64,000 nucleotides of DNA, from the NCBI GenBank assembly GCA_028554795.2, contig CM068828.1, positions 18,116,436 through 18,180,435 of the forward strand, in the 5' to 3' direction. The notes beneath the pieces were generated by a model. The model made no database searches. It saw only the letters and a program-made list of their open reading frames with translations, and had not been told where the DNA came from. The translations under genes were made by a program, and so were the position numbers. Positions 39,124 through 53,057 of this stretch are shown piece after piece. How positions within the stretch are numbered: position 1 is the stretch's first letter; every line of letters begins with the position of its first letter. This DNA is from Sinohyriopsis cumingii (lineage: Eukaryota; Mollusca; Bivalvia; Unionida; Unionidae).

Positions 39124-40019
39124 TTATTTCTTCTTTTTGGTCACTTGTTGCAACCCGGGCAAGTAGAAAGTTCCCTTTAACACTTCACTGTTCATGTCTT
39201 CTAATTTATAGACAGGAGGATGACGGCCTTGCACTCTTCCAGTGATATGAAACAATTCGGTGGTCCAATACGGTAAATAATTTTTGTCGAAGATACGTTT
39301 GCTTTTTCCAATGTTAACTCAATCTCCCGTCGTCAACAGTCCATGTTTCTTGGGGACAGTAGGGGACGTACCAAACAGTCGCTAAAACACGGACACTTTT
39401 GTTGTTGGGAAACACTTCTTCGGGGGCTCATCCGATGCTTCGATGGTAAGATTGGTACTAAGCTTTGGTCAGGATCGGTAAGACGTTGATATACTTGTGG
39501 GTATGTTGATGCGGAAAATATTTCCACACACGCTCTTTTAAAATGCGTTGAAAATGTTCCAATATGCCGCCTTGGTTTCGGGATTTTTGGTGGTGAAAAA
39601 ATGGATGTCCCTTTTGCCGGTTATTTTTGGAAAGCTTGCCGTCATCTGTTCGCCACTGGAGATTGTGACTAACGCTTTGTTTCGGCATTAATATTTAGGT
39701 TCGACCCATGTAAATCTGGTAAAGACGTGAATGACACGAAACATACTTGTAGCCGCGATTTTAGGTGGCTAAATGATTGCTCGATGACATCTACTTTGGT
39801 GCAACGTCTGGAAACGTTTCTTTAAATGGGTTTGTGTAACTTGTACGTTGCTTGTTTTTGTAACCATCGTTGCACCTTGGATGAACGTACACATTTCATT
39901 TGGGTTTTGGCAGTACAATACAAGTTTTGAACTCCTTCGTAACCTGCAGGATGGGCAGGATTGTAGGAAATACTGGCTAAAATATTCTCCATCAGGACTC
40001 CTTTCATTAAGTCACCCAC
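39124..40019 (-). pseudogene. Integrase relic, copy 6
   Basis: The stop corresponding to copy 1 position 2869 is present again. The core fragment has a private change (ILEHFQRIL in place of ILERFQRIL), and CCGCCTTGG near 39567 is shared with copy 5. The frame 39333-39527 with SKHRMSP is open, as in copies 4, 5 and 7. Confidence 0.85.
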
Positions 40020-40719
40020 CGTTCTCTGATGCTACTCTTGCGTTCATAGGGTTGTTCGAAAACTGCTTAGCGTGTCCCACGTGCCACAGAAGTAGAAACC
40101 AAATGGTGATGGTAATGGTGACAAAGAAATCGCTTTTTCTTGCTTTCTTTTTAAGTTTCCGGTTTCCTTTCTTTTTTTCCCACTTTTGTCGAAGTAGAAG
40201 TCGACATCATCTATTTAAACAAAGCTTTGAGTTCTTGTGTTGGGGAGTGGGGCAAAGGGTCTACAAGAGCGCTGCAATCTTACTAGCCCTTTGAACGACT
40301 TCACGTGCGTCCTCTTCCTCTGGAATAAGTGTGGCTGCGTCTGTCTTTGTCCATTGGGGTGGTAGTGGAGGTGATTGACTTTTCATCCTGGCCTTGAAAT
40401 CTTTCAGATTTGGTTTAGCTGTTTCCTGTAAAACTTGCAGGTGAAACAGTTGAAGACGTTGCAACATTTGACAATAGTGTTTTTCCTTTTCTGGCGAATC
40501 GGGACGATCCATCAATGATTGCAATTAGTGTGGTAACTGTGGCATCATGGTCAGATTAGGATTGGGACCTAAATGAGGGGTGTGCTTTTCTTGCCAACAA
40601 TGGAATTCCATCAGTTGTGAGTTGGGTACTAAACTCAGCTTTCGTCCTTCCATGACATTCCATAGTACACGTATCAGGTCTTTCTACCAGCGGGGGTCCT
40701 TTCTTCTTCTTCTTCCTCC

Positions 40720-41128
40720 TTATTTCGGACAACCGAGTAAAACACTTCCAACAAGTCCTCCAAGAGACGCTCCAGTCAGTCCTTGGATCAAGGGTCCTAA
40801 TAGCACTGGCATGAAATTATCTTTCGCGTTGCACAAACATCTTTCTCTTTTGACTGATGGGTATTTTCTTTCTGACTATTTGGCAAAGAACGTTTCGATG
40901 CTTTGCGAAGCAATCTTTCAGGAGTTTATTAATAGTTATCGTTCCTTTCAAGACATTCAAACAAAATTCAGACACAAGGTATCGATGATTTGTTTGAATG
41001 AATTGTTTTCGTTTGGTTGGATGGGCTTTCGACAGGACGGACGACACGTCATGATGATACAGTCTTTTTCTTTTTCTTATTTTGAGAAGAGAGTGACGGT
41101 GGTGGTGTGCACTTCTTTTGGATGACAT
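40720..41128 (-). pseudogene. Basic/hydrophobic-tail relic, copy 6
   Basis: The 103-aa frame is at 40817-41128 and unchanged in sequence. Confidence 0.6.
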
Positions 41129-44100
41129 ATTCTTTCTTTTGGGAGGAAAACGTCACTGAAGCGAATGGTCTAGCAGGCGTCTATTCTATATTGGAAAATG
41201 TATCCACTGATTGTCGGTATGTCCTATCATTTTCATGATGGGTATCACAAACATTGGTGGGTTCGAAACGGACTAAATCGTGACAGATCCTCTTTGGATA
41301 TATTCAGTAAACTATGTAACACTCCCGATATTTCTTCGATTTTGATCTTCGGGAAAGATGATAAGGTCGTTAACGGAGGAGAAGTTCCTTAATAAATTGA
41401 TTTCTTTGTTTTCATCAAATTTGGAAAGACGCGTGTTGAATCAGGGTTGTCTGGCATCACGAACAACGGTGAAGTGGAAGAAGCTACTGCTGGAGACACG
41501 GTCACCGATGTTCGTGGTTTGGGGAAGTAAGGTTGTCTTCTAGCAGCACTGCCTCACTTTCGTTAGAAGATGTTTCTTGGGGATTCTCTTCTTCTTGGGA
41601 ATTTTCTTTTTCTGGTTATGTGCCTTGGTCGTGTTACACGTTTTCTTCTTGGAACGTCTTTGGAGAGAAGCTCTTTTTAGGGGGTTAGCTGCTACTGCTG
41701 AATCATTTGGATACGAGTTTAAGAGGGAATGAATAATGACACCTCCAAGAGAACCGCTACCTCCAGGTTTCAAAATAAATTGCTTTTCGGTTTGAGTATT
41801 GATTCTGGAATCTGCCTGTTGCGACAAGGCTACTTAGTCTTTGTCAAAAAAGCGTTTGATTTGATGAGGGATGTAAATGATGCCGTGAAGTAATTGACAT
41901 GCTGTCGCCGTAAACCATTGTAAGACGTTTTTGAGACTAGGGTTCAAAGACACGAGCACGCACTAGTGGATGTTTTTCGCACAAAACACGAATCACTTGT
42001 GAGACAGACAAGAAGTGCCGGAAGTTTTTATAGGTGCTTGAGTGACACTGTCGTACGCATAAGTCAGCCAAGGAGTTTCTATTTGGCTAGCAGTAGCGCT
42101 TGAGATTTATCTCTTGGACAAGTAAACAAAACCACGTAATGAGAAGTGGGACCGATGTTTGTGGAAACAAACTGAGGGTAATGTAAATGACACTGGTATT
42201 ATGATGATGCCCTTTGCGTATAAATCATGGATTAATTCTTCTTCGTCCTCTACTAACATATCGAAAATGACGTGTTTGACTCGTGACAGACATGATACTG
42301 TTCCCGCGAGGAGTGCCTTCCACAATGATAATGAAATCTCCTTGACTTTCTTGAAGGAAGCTGTAAGCCGATTGCCGATCTTTGTAACACCGCACGAAGC
42401 ATTAGGACGGACGATCGATTAAATGGGTTTTGTGCTAGATCAAACATTTAACAAAATCGCTTAGCCTCAACCTCTCAGTCCAGCAATCAGTATTTTAAAG
42501 GGATGATGAAGATAACGTGACTCTCAAGTGGAACGATATAACTTCTCGTTAATGAGTTTGAGAGGATAGGAGGAGGTAAAGAAGCCATAGCGAAGGTGTA
42601 TACAATTTAGAAAATAACATAGACAAGACAAGAGATTTTTTACGTTTCAAGACACGTTTATTCAGTATTAAAAATGGCGATTTGACACGAAATACAAAAA
42701 TACATTAGAGACAAATGGTTAAGTATAGATTTAAGATGCAACTCAAAACGACAAAAAATGCAATACAAACATATAACTGTACAAAATTTTCGATGAATGT
42801 GTGGTGTTCTACAATTTCCAGGGACACTGTGTAACATTCTTTGTGTCTCTACAATATGGGCAGTCTGTAATATTTCCTCCCAGAATGGTCTTTCATTGGT
42901 GTCGATTTCGACGACGGTGCTATTGTCCTGAATTTTTTTGTTTACTTCGTGTCACGTTCTTCTTTCAATGTTGCTAACTCGCGATTAAATGTCACATTGT
43001 TCACTTGACGTTTTAAGTCATTAACCTAAATCTATTACTTAGTTAGCCACTTCTTTCGTCCAAGCATCGAAACTAAAACCGTTCCAGTCACGTACATCTT
43101 TCCATTGAGGGTATAGGTCTAAAGCTACACACAAACTTTCTTAAGCATCCAAAGTCAATACAGTTTTAAAAATAATTTCTTTACGTTCAGGTTGAATGAA
43201 AGTGCAACGATTTTAACAGTTATAGTGTATCGTGCACATTGAAATGAGATATAATGTTGTCTTTGTAGGAACTTTTAGTAAATATTCCACATGGAATCTG
43301 CTGGCAAAGCATATGCTAGAGGCGAAGTCAATAATATGCACAATAAGATATTCATTTTCACATTGAACCTGGAGAGTGTTATTATATGTTGCCTTATAAA
43401 ATTCTTTAAAAAATATTGAATCTGTTGTAAATGACCTTGAAGGTCTTGGTAATTTCTCCAAAAGAGAATAATACAAGTGAAGAATGTATTGAAATTATAT
43501 GTTATATGACTCTGATTGGCAAGTATTATTCTCAATAGTACGTAAACTATTAGATTTTTGTATTTACAACTTATCAGAGAGACTTTGCTATTGTTGCTAT
43601 AATGTGTTTATATTGCTTTTATTTTCTTCAACTTTGTTATACAATACTAGATTTTGCGTCTCTAAGATCTCTCTGCACTCGATTAGGTTACTGAAATATT
43701 ACAAGTCTTCTATATGCTGCATTTCCTAATTAAAATTGTGATTTTAATCCTGCGGAGTTTGGTATACAATAAGCGCGCTACTGCCAAGTATGCGGTTATA
43801 CAAAAATGTAGTTTTTAAAGCTAATGTCATCATTTTGTACCTTGACTTTAGACCTACAAATGTGCCAGCTGCACGATAAGGTGTGGATTTAGATAAAACG
43901 TTCAATAAAACATGTTAAGTGGTGAAAGAGTCACAACCTAGATATAGAAAACAGGACAGTAAATTCCCTTGTTTTTGGCTCTATCCTTGAGGGCAGATAG
44001 TATGACTAGGAGTACATAATACATTATGTCCATGGCATATATCAAGCAAAAGTTTGCATGAAAATGCGTTCATTGGTTCAAATTGACATAGGTGACCGAT

Positions 44101-46435
44101 TTATATATTAGCTACCTGTGACCTTAACCTTGAGTTTGAAGTCATGGCCATGGTAGATTAATTGTGATATATAACTGGTGCATGTTTCATTAAAATATCT
44201 TTAGTAGTTTAAAGGTTATCATCTAGAGAATGTAAAACAACCAACACGAAAACCATATATTTTCCCTAACCTGGCTGAAAACTTAATCTAATGGCAGGGG
44301 ACCTGTATATATCATCTGACACACACCCTAGTCATAAATTATATATGACTGAATTTTATAATCTTTCTCTAGCTGTAACACAGTTATGGGCTGGACAAGG
44401 AACAGTTAACATAAGAATGGACGAATGTAGAATCAGTATATTTTTTTCCAGATTTAAGATGGGTGTAAACATGCATCAATAGTCTTATCATAATTTAGAC
44501 CGACAGCAGAAGAGTTCCTGTCTTGACGTCGATCATTGCAAAATGACGAAAACCATAGCATACAAAACTTTATTTGTATCACACACATGTGTTCCTTCTA
44601 AGATCTGAAACATTTTTTGAACGTCAGCCTGGATAAAAACACTGAATACCTTAAAAGTTTAAATAGATTCATGGAAGTATGAATCACTTTATGAGTATCA
44701 TATATGAATATATTCACTTTCAAGATTTATATGCATATAGGCATGTGACTGTAACTTTGTGGCAAAGCCTTGGAAGATCACACTACGTCAAGTTGTAAAA
44801 GTGTACAATGGTCTCATAATACAACTTTTAATGTCTAAAATGTAACAGCCCTGACGTCACAAGTATGTACTGAGATGAATGCCCTTAACGTTGCAGATAT
44901 GATCCTGGTATTGGTGCAAGACACAACATTCAAAATAAGTTTGATTTTCATGACTTAAACAGCTTCTTAAGTACAGTCCACTCACAAATGGCAATAACCT
45001 TCAAAATGGGATAGTACATGTGTGTTATGTGACATGAACATAGGTCATGCTACACTAAAAAGCACTAATTCATTTCATTGTTCTTGAGAATTTGAGAGCC
45101 AAAGATATAACACAAAAATAGATAATGTTGATCCCTGACTAATGAAAATAACTAGACAAACAAATGATTCAAAATTACGAGTCAAAAATACACTTCGTTA
45201 AACTACATTAGAGGACTTTTGATTTACAGTCCTATATAAAAAGTGAGTAAGCTTTACAAATCAGTTCAATCTTGCCGATAGGACCATGTTATTGATACAC
45301 TTTATACGTACAAGTGATAGGACAATGTTATTGATACAACTGATAGGTACAAGTGAGACGACCTTGCTATTCATACATACGATAGGTACAATAATTATAC
45401 CCTCAAGGTACGATTTTATATTGGGAAATGTTTCAATCTATGATCTTCAATAACACTTTCTGTGAGACAGTTTGGACACAAAAAAAATTACATTGACCTG
45501 ACACTCTAGCCCTGGCCTTAATTATAGGTCTGTGAGAGTTCCAATTAACAACATCAAGTGATAATGTACTACTATACTAAGTTTTGTATTTTTTACTACA
45601 TTTAGAAGTTTGCAAGTGTTGCAGTTCCAAACAAATATAGAAATGTCTGCCTTTTACTTTCATATGAGAACCATCAAAGTAGCAAATTTGACACCCTTGT
45701 CTTAACGAAAAGTTGCATTTGTTCGTTCAGGATTTTGACAGCAAACTTCATTTAATTTCCACTGACATCTTGTACTTGTGTGATGAATGGTGTCTATCAA
45801 AGCTAATTCCCAATGCATTTCGTGATCAGATTGGATGGCGTTGGATAATTTGACCGTGAAACAGCACATCCATGGAACTCTCACTGGGTAACGTTCAGTA
45901 AATTGGTTATTCATTATTCGAGGGTTCTGCTTTCCGAGGATTCACCCGAGGTCAAAGGAGTTTCCAAAAGAAGGTTGTTGTTACTGCTGTCTTTTGGGGT
46001 ACTGGTTTAAGCCGCAGGGCTCCCGTTGTGACTAGAATATTTCAAAGAAGGATCACGTAGAAGGTAACAGATGCTACTGCAGAATACAATGGTCCACAAT
46101 AGTTTCTCTCCATGATACAAAGTCATGTTGGCGATGGCGACTCTGATGATACAATACACCACATAGATTTTTCAGAAAAAATACCATTTGCGTTTTTGGC
46201 ACACGTTTTCCGCACCACACCCACAGGGATTGCTTTTGTAGATGTTGAAGAGTAGGAGCAAGTGCATACTGCTGTTGTGTTGAACTGTTGGTGACTTCTT
46301 TTTATATATGATGACTTTGACAGTCCAAGAATCAATACTCGGGGGTTGTCCTTTACAAAGTACTGTCACTTCTTTGACTTGGTGTTTACCTTCTGTATGG
46401 GTACTTGGATCGAGAATGCTTTCGTTTCCGTACAT

Positions 46436-47331
46436 TTATTTCTTCTTTTTGGTCACTTGTAGCAACCCAGGCAAGTAGAAAGTTCCCTTTAACACTTCAC
46501 TGTTCATGTCTTCTAATTTATAGACAGGAGGATGACGGCCTTGCACACTTCCAGTGATATGAAACAATTCGGTGGTCCAATACGGTAAATAATTTTTGTC
46601 GAAGATACGTTTGCTTTTTCCAATGTTAACTCAATCTCCCGTCGTCAACAGTCCATGTTTCTTGGGGACAGTAGGGGACGCACCAAACAGTCGCTAAAAC
46701 ACGGACACTTTTGTTGTTGGGAAACACTTCTTCGGGGGCTCATCCGATGCTTCGATGGTAAGATTGGTACTAAGCTTTGATCAGGATCGGTAAGACGTTG
46801 ATATACTTGTGGGTATGTTGATGCGGAAAATATTTCCACACACGCTCTTTTAAAATGCGTTCAAAACGTTCCAATATGCTGCCTTGGTTTCGGGATTTTT
46901 GGTGGTGAAAAAATGGATGTCCCTTTTGCCGGTTATTTTTGGAAAGCTTGCCGTCATCTGTTCGCCACTGGAGATTGTGACTAACGCTTTGTTTCGGCAT
47001 TAATATTTAGGTTCGACCCATGTAAATCTGGTAAAGACGTGAATGACACGAAACATACTTGTAGCCGCGATTTTAGGTGGCTAAATGATTGCTCGATGAC
47101 ATCTACTTTGGTGCAACGTCTGGAAACGTTTCTTTAAATGGGTTTGTGTAACTTGTACGTTGCTTGTTTTTGTAACCATCGTTGCACCTTGGATGAACGT
47201 ACACATTTCATTTGGGTTTTGGCAGTACAATACAAGTTTTGAACTCCTTCGTAACCTGCAGGATGGGCAGGATTGTAGGAAATACTGGCTAAAATATTCT
47301 CCATCAGGACTCCTTTCATTAAGTCACCCAC
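46436..47331 (-). pseudogene. Integrase relic, copy 7
   Basis: This relic carries private changes in the C-terminal part (TTGTAGCAACCCAGG near 46457) and the core (LERFERILK; VLPILIKA). All the shared lesions described for copy 1 are retained. Confidence 0.85.
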
Positions 47332-48030
47332 CGTTCTCTGATGCTACTCTTGCGTTCATAGGGTTGTTCGAAAACTGCTTAGCGTGTCCCACGTGCCACA
47401 GAAGTAGAAACCGATGGTGATGGTAATGGTGACAAAGAAATCGCTTTTTCTTGCTTTCTTTTTAAGTTTCCGGTTTCCTTTCTTTTTTTCCCACTTTTGT
47501 CGAAGTAGAAGTCGACATCATCTATTTAAACAAAGCTTTGAGTTCTTGTGTTCGGGAGTGAGGGAAGGGGTCTACAAGAGCGCTGCAATCTTACTAGCCC
47601 TTTGAACGACTTCACGTGCGTCCTCTTCCTTTGGAATAAGTGTGGCTGCGTCTGTCTTTGTCCATTGGGGTGGTAGTGGAGGTGATTGACTTTTCATCCT
47701 GGCCTTGAAATCTTTCAGATTTGGTTTAGCTGTTTCCTGTAAAACTTGCAGGTGAAACAGTTGAAGACGTTGCAACATTTGACAATAGTGTTTTTCCTTT
47801 TCTGGCGAATCGGGACGATCCATCAATGATTGCAATTAGTGTGGTAACTGTGGCATCATGGTCAGATTAGGATTGGGACCAAAATGAGGGGTGTGCTTTT
47901 CTTGCCAACAATGGAATTCCATCAGTTGTGAGTTGGGTACTAAACTCAGCTTTCGTCCTTCCATGACATTCCATAGTACACGTATCAGGTCTTTCTACCA
48001 GCGGGGGTCCTTTCTTCTTCTTCTTCCTCC

Positions 48031-48439
48031 TTATTTCGGACAACCGAGTAAAACACTTCCAACAAGTCCTCCAAGAGTCGCTCCAGTCAGTCCTTGGATC
48101 AAGGGTCCTAATAGCACTGGCATGAAATTATCTTTCGCGTTGCACAAACATCTTTCTCTTTTGACTGATGGGTATTTTCTTTCTGACTGTTTGGCAAAGA
48201 ACGTTTCGATGCTTTGCGAAGCAATCTTTCAGGAGTTTATTAATAGTTATCGTTCCTTTCAAGACATTCAAACAAAATTCAGACACAAGGTATCGATGAT
48301 TTGTTTGAATGAATTGTTTTCGTTTGGTTGGATGGGCTTTCGACAGGACGGACGACACGTCATGATGATACAGTCTTTTTCTTTTTCTTATTTTGAGAAG
48401 AGAGTGACGGTGGTGGTGTGCACTTCTTTTGGATGACAT
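48031..48439 (-). pseudogene. Basic/hydrophobic-tail relic, copy 7
   Basis: The 103-aa frame is at 48128-48439 with one substitution (CQTVRKK in place of CQIVRKK). The tail region has a private change near 48078 (AGAGTCGCTC). Confidence 0.6.
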
Positions 48440-51400
48440 ATTCTTTCTTTTGGGAGGAAAACGTCACTGAAGCGAATGGTCTAGCAGGCGTCTATTCTAT
48501 ATTGGAAAATGTATCCACTGATTGTCGGTATGTCCTATCATTTTCATGATGGGTATCACAAACATTGGTGGGTTCGAAACGGACTAAATCGTGACAGATC
48601 TTCTTTGGATATATTCAGTAAACTATGTAACACTCCCGATATTTCTTCGATTTTGATCTTCGGGAAAGATGATAAGGTCGTTAACGGAGGAGAAGTTCCT
48701 TAATAAATTGATTTCTTTGTTTTCATCAAATTTGGAAAGACGCGTGTTGAATCAGGGTTGACTGGCATCACGAGCAACGGTGAAGTGGAAGAAGCTACTG
48801 CTGGAGACACGGTCACCGATGTTCGTGGTTTGGGGAAGTAAGGTTGTCTTCTAGCAGCACTGCCTCACTTTCGTTAGAAGATGTTTCTTGGGGATTCTCT
48901 TCTTCTTGGGAATTTTCTTTTTCTGGTTATGTGCCTTGGTCGTGTTACACGTTTTCTTCTTGGAACGTCTTTGGAGAGAAGCTCTTTTTAGGGGTTAGCT
49001 GCTACTGCTGAATCATTTGGATACGAGTTTAAGAGGGAATGAATAATGACACCTCCAAGAGAACCGCTACCTCCAGGTTTCAAAATAAATTGCTTTTCGG
49101 TTTGAGTATTGGTTCTGGAATCTGCCTGTTGCGACAAGGCTACTTAGTCTTTGTCAAAAAAGCGTTTGATTTGATGAGGGATGTAAATGATGCCGTGAAG
49201 TAATTGACATGCTGTCGCCATAAACCATTGTAAGACGTTTTTGAGACTAGGGTTCAAAGACACGAGCACGCACTAGTGGATGTTTTTCGCACAAAACACG
49301 AATCACTTGTGAGACAGACAAGAAGTGCCGGAAGTTTTTATAGGTGCTTGAGTGACACTGTCGTACGCATAAGTCAGCCAAGGAGTTTCTATTTGGCTAG
49401 CAGTATCGCTTGAGATTTATCTCTTGGACAAGTAAACAAAACCACGTAATGAGAAGTGGGACCGATGGGCTTTAATTTGTGGAAACAAACTGAGGGTAAT
49501 GTAAATGACACTGGTATTATGATGATGCCCTTTGCGTATAAATCATGGATTAATTCTTCTTCGTCCTCTACTAACATATCGAAAATGACGTGTTTGACTC
49601 GTGTCAGACATGATCCTGTTCCCGCGAGGAGTGCCTTCCACAATGATAATGAAATCTCCTTGACTTTCTTGAAGGAAGCTGTAAGCCGATTGCCGATCTT
49701 TGTAACACCGCACGAAGCATTAGGACGGACGATCGATTAAATGGGTTTTGTGCTAGATCAAACATTTAACAAAATCGCTTAGCCTCAACCTCTCAGTCCA
49801 GCAATCAGTATTTTAAAGGGATGATGAAGATAAAGTGACTCTCAAGTGGAACGATATAACTTCTCGTTAATGAGTTTGAGAGGATAGGAGGAGGTAAAGA
49901 AGCCATAGCGAAGGTGTATACAATTTAGAAAATAACATAGACAAGACAAGAGATTTTTTACGTTTCAAGACACGTTTATTCAGTATTAAAAATGGCGATT
50001 TGACACGAAATACAAAAATACATTAGAGACAAATGGTTAAGTATAGATTTAAGATGCAACTCAAAACGACAAAAAATGCAATACAAACATATAACTGTAC
50101 AAAATTTTCGATGAATGTGTGGTGTTCTACAATTTCCAGGGACACTGTGTAACATTCTTTGTGTCTCTACAATATGGGCAGTCTGTAATATTTCCTCCCA
50201 GAATGGTCTTTCATTGGTGTCGATTTCGACGACGGTGCTATTGTCCTGAATTTGGGTTTACTTTGTGTCACGTTCTTCTTTCAATGTTGCTAACTCGCGA
50301 TTAAATGTCACATTGTTCACTTGACGTTTTAAGTCATTAACCTAAATCTATTACTTAGTTAGCCACTTCTTTCGTCCAAGCATCGAAACTAAAACCGTTC
50401 CAGTCACGTACATCTTTCCATTGAGGGTATAGGTCTAAAGCTACACACAAACTTTCTTAAGCATCCAAAGTCAATACAGTTTTAAAAATAATTTCTTTAC
50501 GTTCAGGTTGAATGAAAGTGCAACGATTTTAACAGTTATAGTGTATCGTGCACATTGAAATGAGATATAATGTTGTCTTTGTAGGAACTTTTAGTAAATA
50601 TTCCACATGGAATCTGCTGGCAAAGCATATGCTAGAGGCGAAGTCAATAATATGCACAATAAGATATTCATTTTCACATTGAACCTGGAGAGTGTTATTA
50701 TATGTTGCCTTATAAAATTCTTTAAAAAATATTGAATCTGTTGTAAATGACCTTGAAGGTCTTGGTAATTTCTCCAAAAGAGAATAATGCTAGTGAAGAA
50801 TGTATTGAAATTATATGTTATATGACTGTGACTGGCAAGTATTATTCTCAATAGTACGTAAAATATTAGATTTTTGTATTTACAACTTATCAGAGAGACT
50901 TTGCTATTGTTGCTATAATGTGTTTATATTGCTTTTATTTTCTTCAACTTTGTTATACAATACTAGATTTTGCGTCTCTAAGATCTCTCTGCACTCGATT
51001 AGGTTACTGAAATATTACAAGTCTTCTATATGCTGCATTTCCTAATTAAAAATGTGATTTTAATCCTGCGGAGTTTGGTATACAATAAGCGTGCTACTGC
51101 CAAGTATGCGGTTATACAAAATGTAGTTTTTAAAGCTAATGTCATCATTTTGTACCTTGACTTTAGACCTACAAATGTGCCAGCTGTACGATAAGGTGTG
51201 GAGTTAGATAAAACGTTCAATAAAACATGTTAAGTGGTGAAAGAGTCACAACCTAGATATAGAAAACAGAACAGTAAATTCCCTTGTTTTTGGCTCTATC
51301 CTGGAGGGCAGATCGTATGACTAGGAGTACATAATACACTATGTCCATGGCATATATCAAGCAAAAGTTTGCATGAAAATGCGTTCATTGGTTCAAATTG

Positions 51401-51481
51401 ACATAGGTGACCGATTTATATATTAGCTACCTGTGACCTTAACCTTGAGTTTGAAGTCATGGCCATGGTAGATTAATTGTG

Positions 51482-53057
51482 ATATATAACTGGTGCATGT
51501 TTCATTAAAATATCTTTAGTAGTTTAAAGGTTATCATCTAGAGAATGTAAAACAACCAACACGAAAACCATATATTTTCCCTAACCTGGCTGAAAACTTA
51601 ATCTAATGGCAGGGGACCTGTATATATCATGTGACACACCGCCTAGTCATAAATTACATATGACTGAATTTTATAACCTTTCTCTAGCTGTAACACAGTT
51701 ATGGGCTGGACAAGGAACTGTTAACATAAGAATGGACGAATGTAGAATCAGTATATTTTTTTCCAGATTTAAGATGGGTGTAAACATGCATCAATAGTCT
51801 TATCATAATTTAGAGCGACAGCAGAAGAGTTCCTGCCTTGACGTCGACCATTGCAAAATGACGAAAACCATAGCATACAAAACTTTATTTGTATCACACA
51901 CATGTGTTCCTTCTAAGATCTGAAACATTTTTTGAACGTCAGCCTGGATAAAAACATTGAATACCTTAAAAGTTTAAATAGATTCATGGAAGTATGAATC
52001 ACTTTATGAGTATCATATATGAATATATTCACTTTCATCGCAATAAAGATGTGTTTTAATTTAAGACTTGCAAAATTTATATGCATATAGGCATGTGACT
52101 GTAACTTTGTGGCAAAGCCTTGGAAGATCACACTACGTCAAGTTGTAAAAGTGTACAATGGTCTCATAATACAACTTTTAATGTCTAAAATGTAACAGCC
52201 CTGACGTCACAAGTATGTACTGAGATGAATGCCCTTAACGTTGCAGATATGATCCTGGTATTGGTGCAAGACACAACATTCAAAATAAGTTTGATTTTCA
52301 TGACTTAAACAGCTTCTTAAGTACAGTCCACTCACAAATGGCAATAACCTTCAAAATGGGATAATACATGTGTGTTATGTGACATGAACATAGGTCATGC
52401 TACACTAAAAAGCACTAATTCATTTCATTGTTCTTGAGAATTTGAGAGCCAAAGATATAACACAAAAATAGATAATGTTGATCCCTGACTAATGAAAATA
52501 ACTAGACAAACAAATGATTCAAAAGTTACGAGTCAAAAATACACTTCGTTAAACTACATTAGAGGACTTTTGATTTACAGTCCTATATAAAAAGTGAGTA
52601 AGCTTTACAAATCAGTTCAATCTTGCTGATAGGACCATGTTATTGATACACTTTATACATACAAGTGATAGGACAATGTTATTGATACAACTGATAGGTA
52701 CAAGTGAGACGACCTTGCTATTCATACATACGATAGGTACAATAATTATACCCTCAAGCTTCGATTTTATATTGGGAAATGTTTCAATCTATGATCTTCA
52801 ATAACACTTTCTGTGAGACAGTTTGGACACAAAAAAAATTACATTGACCTGATACTCTATCCCTGGCCTTAATTATAGGTCTGTGAGAGTTCCAATTAAC
52901 AACATCAAGTGATAATGTACTACTATACCCAGTTTTGTATTTTTTACTACATTTAGAAGTTAGCAAGTGTTGCAGTTCCAAACAAATATAGAAATGTCTG
53001 CCTTTTACTTTCATATGAGAACCATCAAAGTAGCAAATTTGACACCCTTGTCTTAAC
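51482..53057. repeat. Tandem macro-repeat, partial copy 8 (about 1.58 kb), right end of array
   Basis: This stretch matches unit positions 1-1577 and then stops abruptly after GTCTTAAC at 53057, where other copies continue GAAAAGTTGC and this one continues AGTATGTAAA. The retained part is only the non-element AT-rich portion; the element-derived block that begins at unit 1578 is absent. It contains the small plus-strand frame at 51606-51797, the 39-bp triple repeat (near 52628-52743), and the Cys-rich minus-strand frame 52784-53014, here broken earlier than in other copies because one A of an A-run is missing. Confidence 0.96.

Larger units (their letters stand above)
36819..44166. repeat. 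Tandem macro-repeat, copy 6 (7348 bp)
   Basis: This copy is shortened mainly by an 8-bp deletion at about 42157 (ACCGATGTTTGTGG, lacking GGCTTTAA-type sequence) and a 10-bp deletion at about 43194 (GGTTGAATGAAAG), the latter shared with copy 7. The small plus-strand frame at unit 125-316 is lost here through base changes. Minus-strand counterparts are 38391-38603, 38812-39123, integrase 39124-40019, 40261-40719, 40720-41128 and 41540-41827; the 84-aa frame is truncated to 42107-42325 by the 8-bp deletion. Confidence 0.96.
44167..51481. repeat. Tandem macro-repeat, copy 7 (7315 bp)
   Basis: This is the most diverged full copy and the last one. It carries a 35-bp deletion near 44719 (CACTTTCAAGATT), the 10-bp deletion shared with copy 6 (about 50511), an extra A in the 103-aa frame near 46180 that breaks it, and loss of one G near 48993 that breaks the 95-aa basic frame. 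Minus-strand counterparts are 45702-45914, 46172-46435, integrase 46436-47331, 47572-48030, 48031-48439, the broken frame at about 48852-49138, and 49389-49643. It agrees with copies 1-3 and not 4-6 at GCCATAAACC (about 49216), so it is a mosaic and not simply the oldest branch. Confidence 0.96.
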
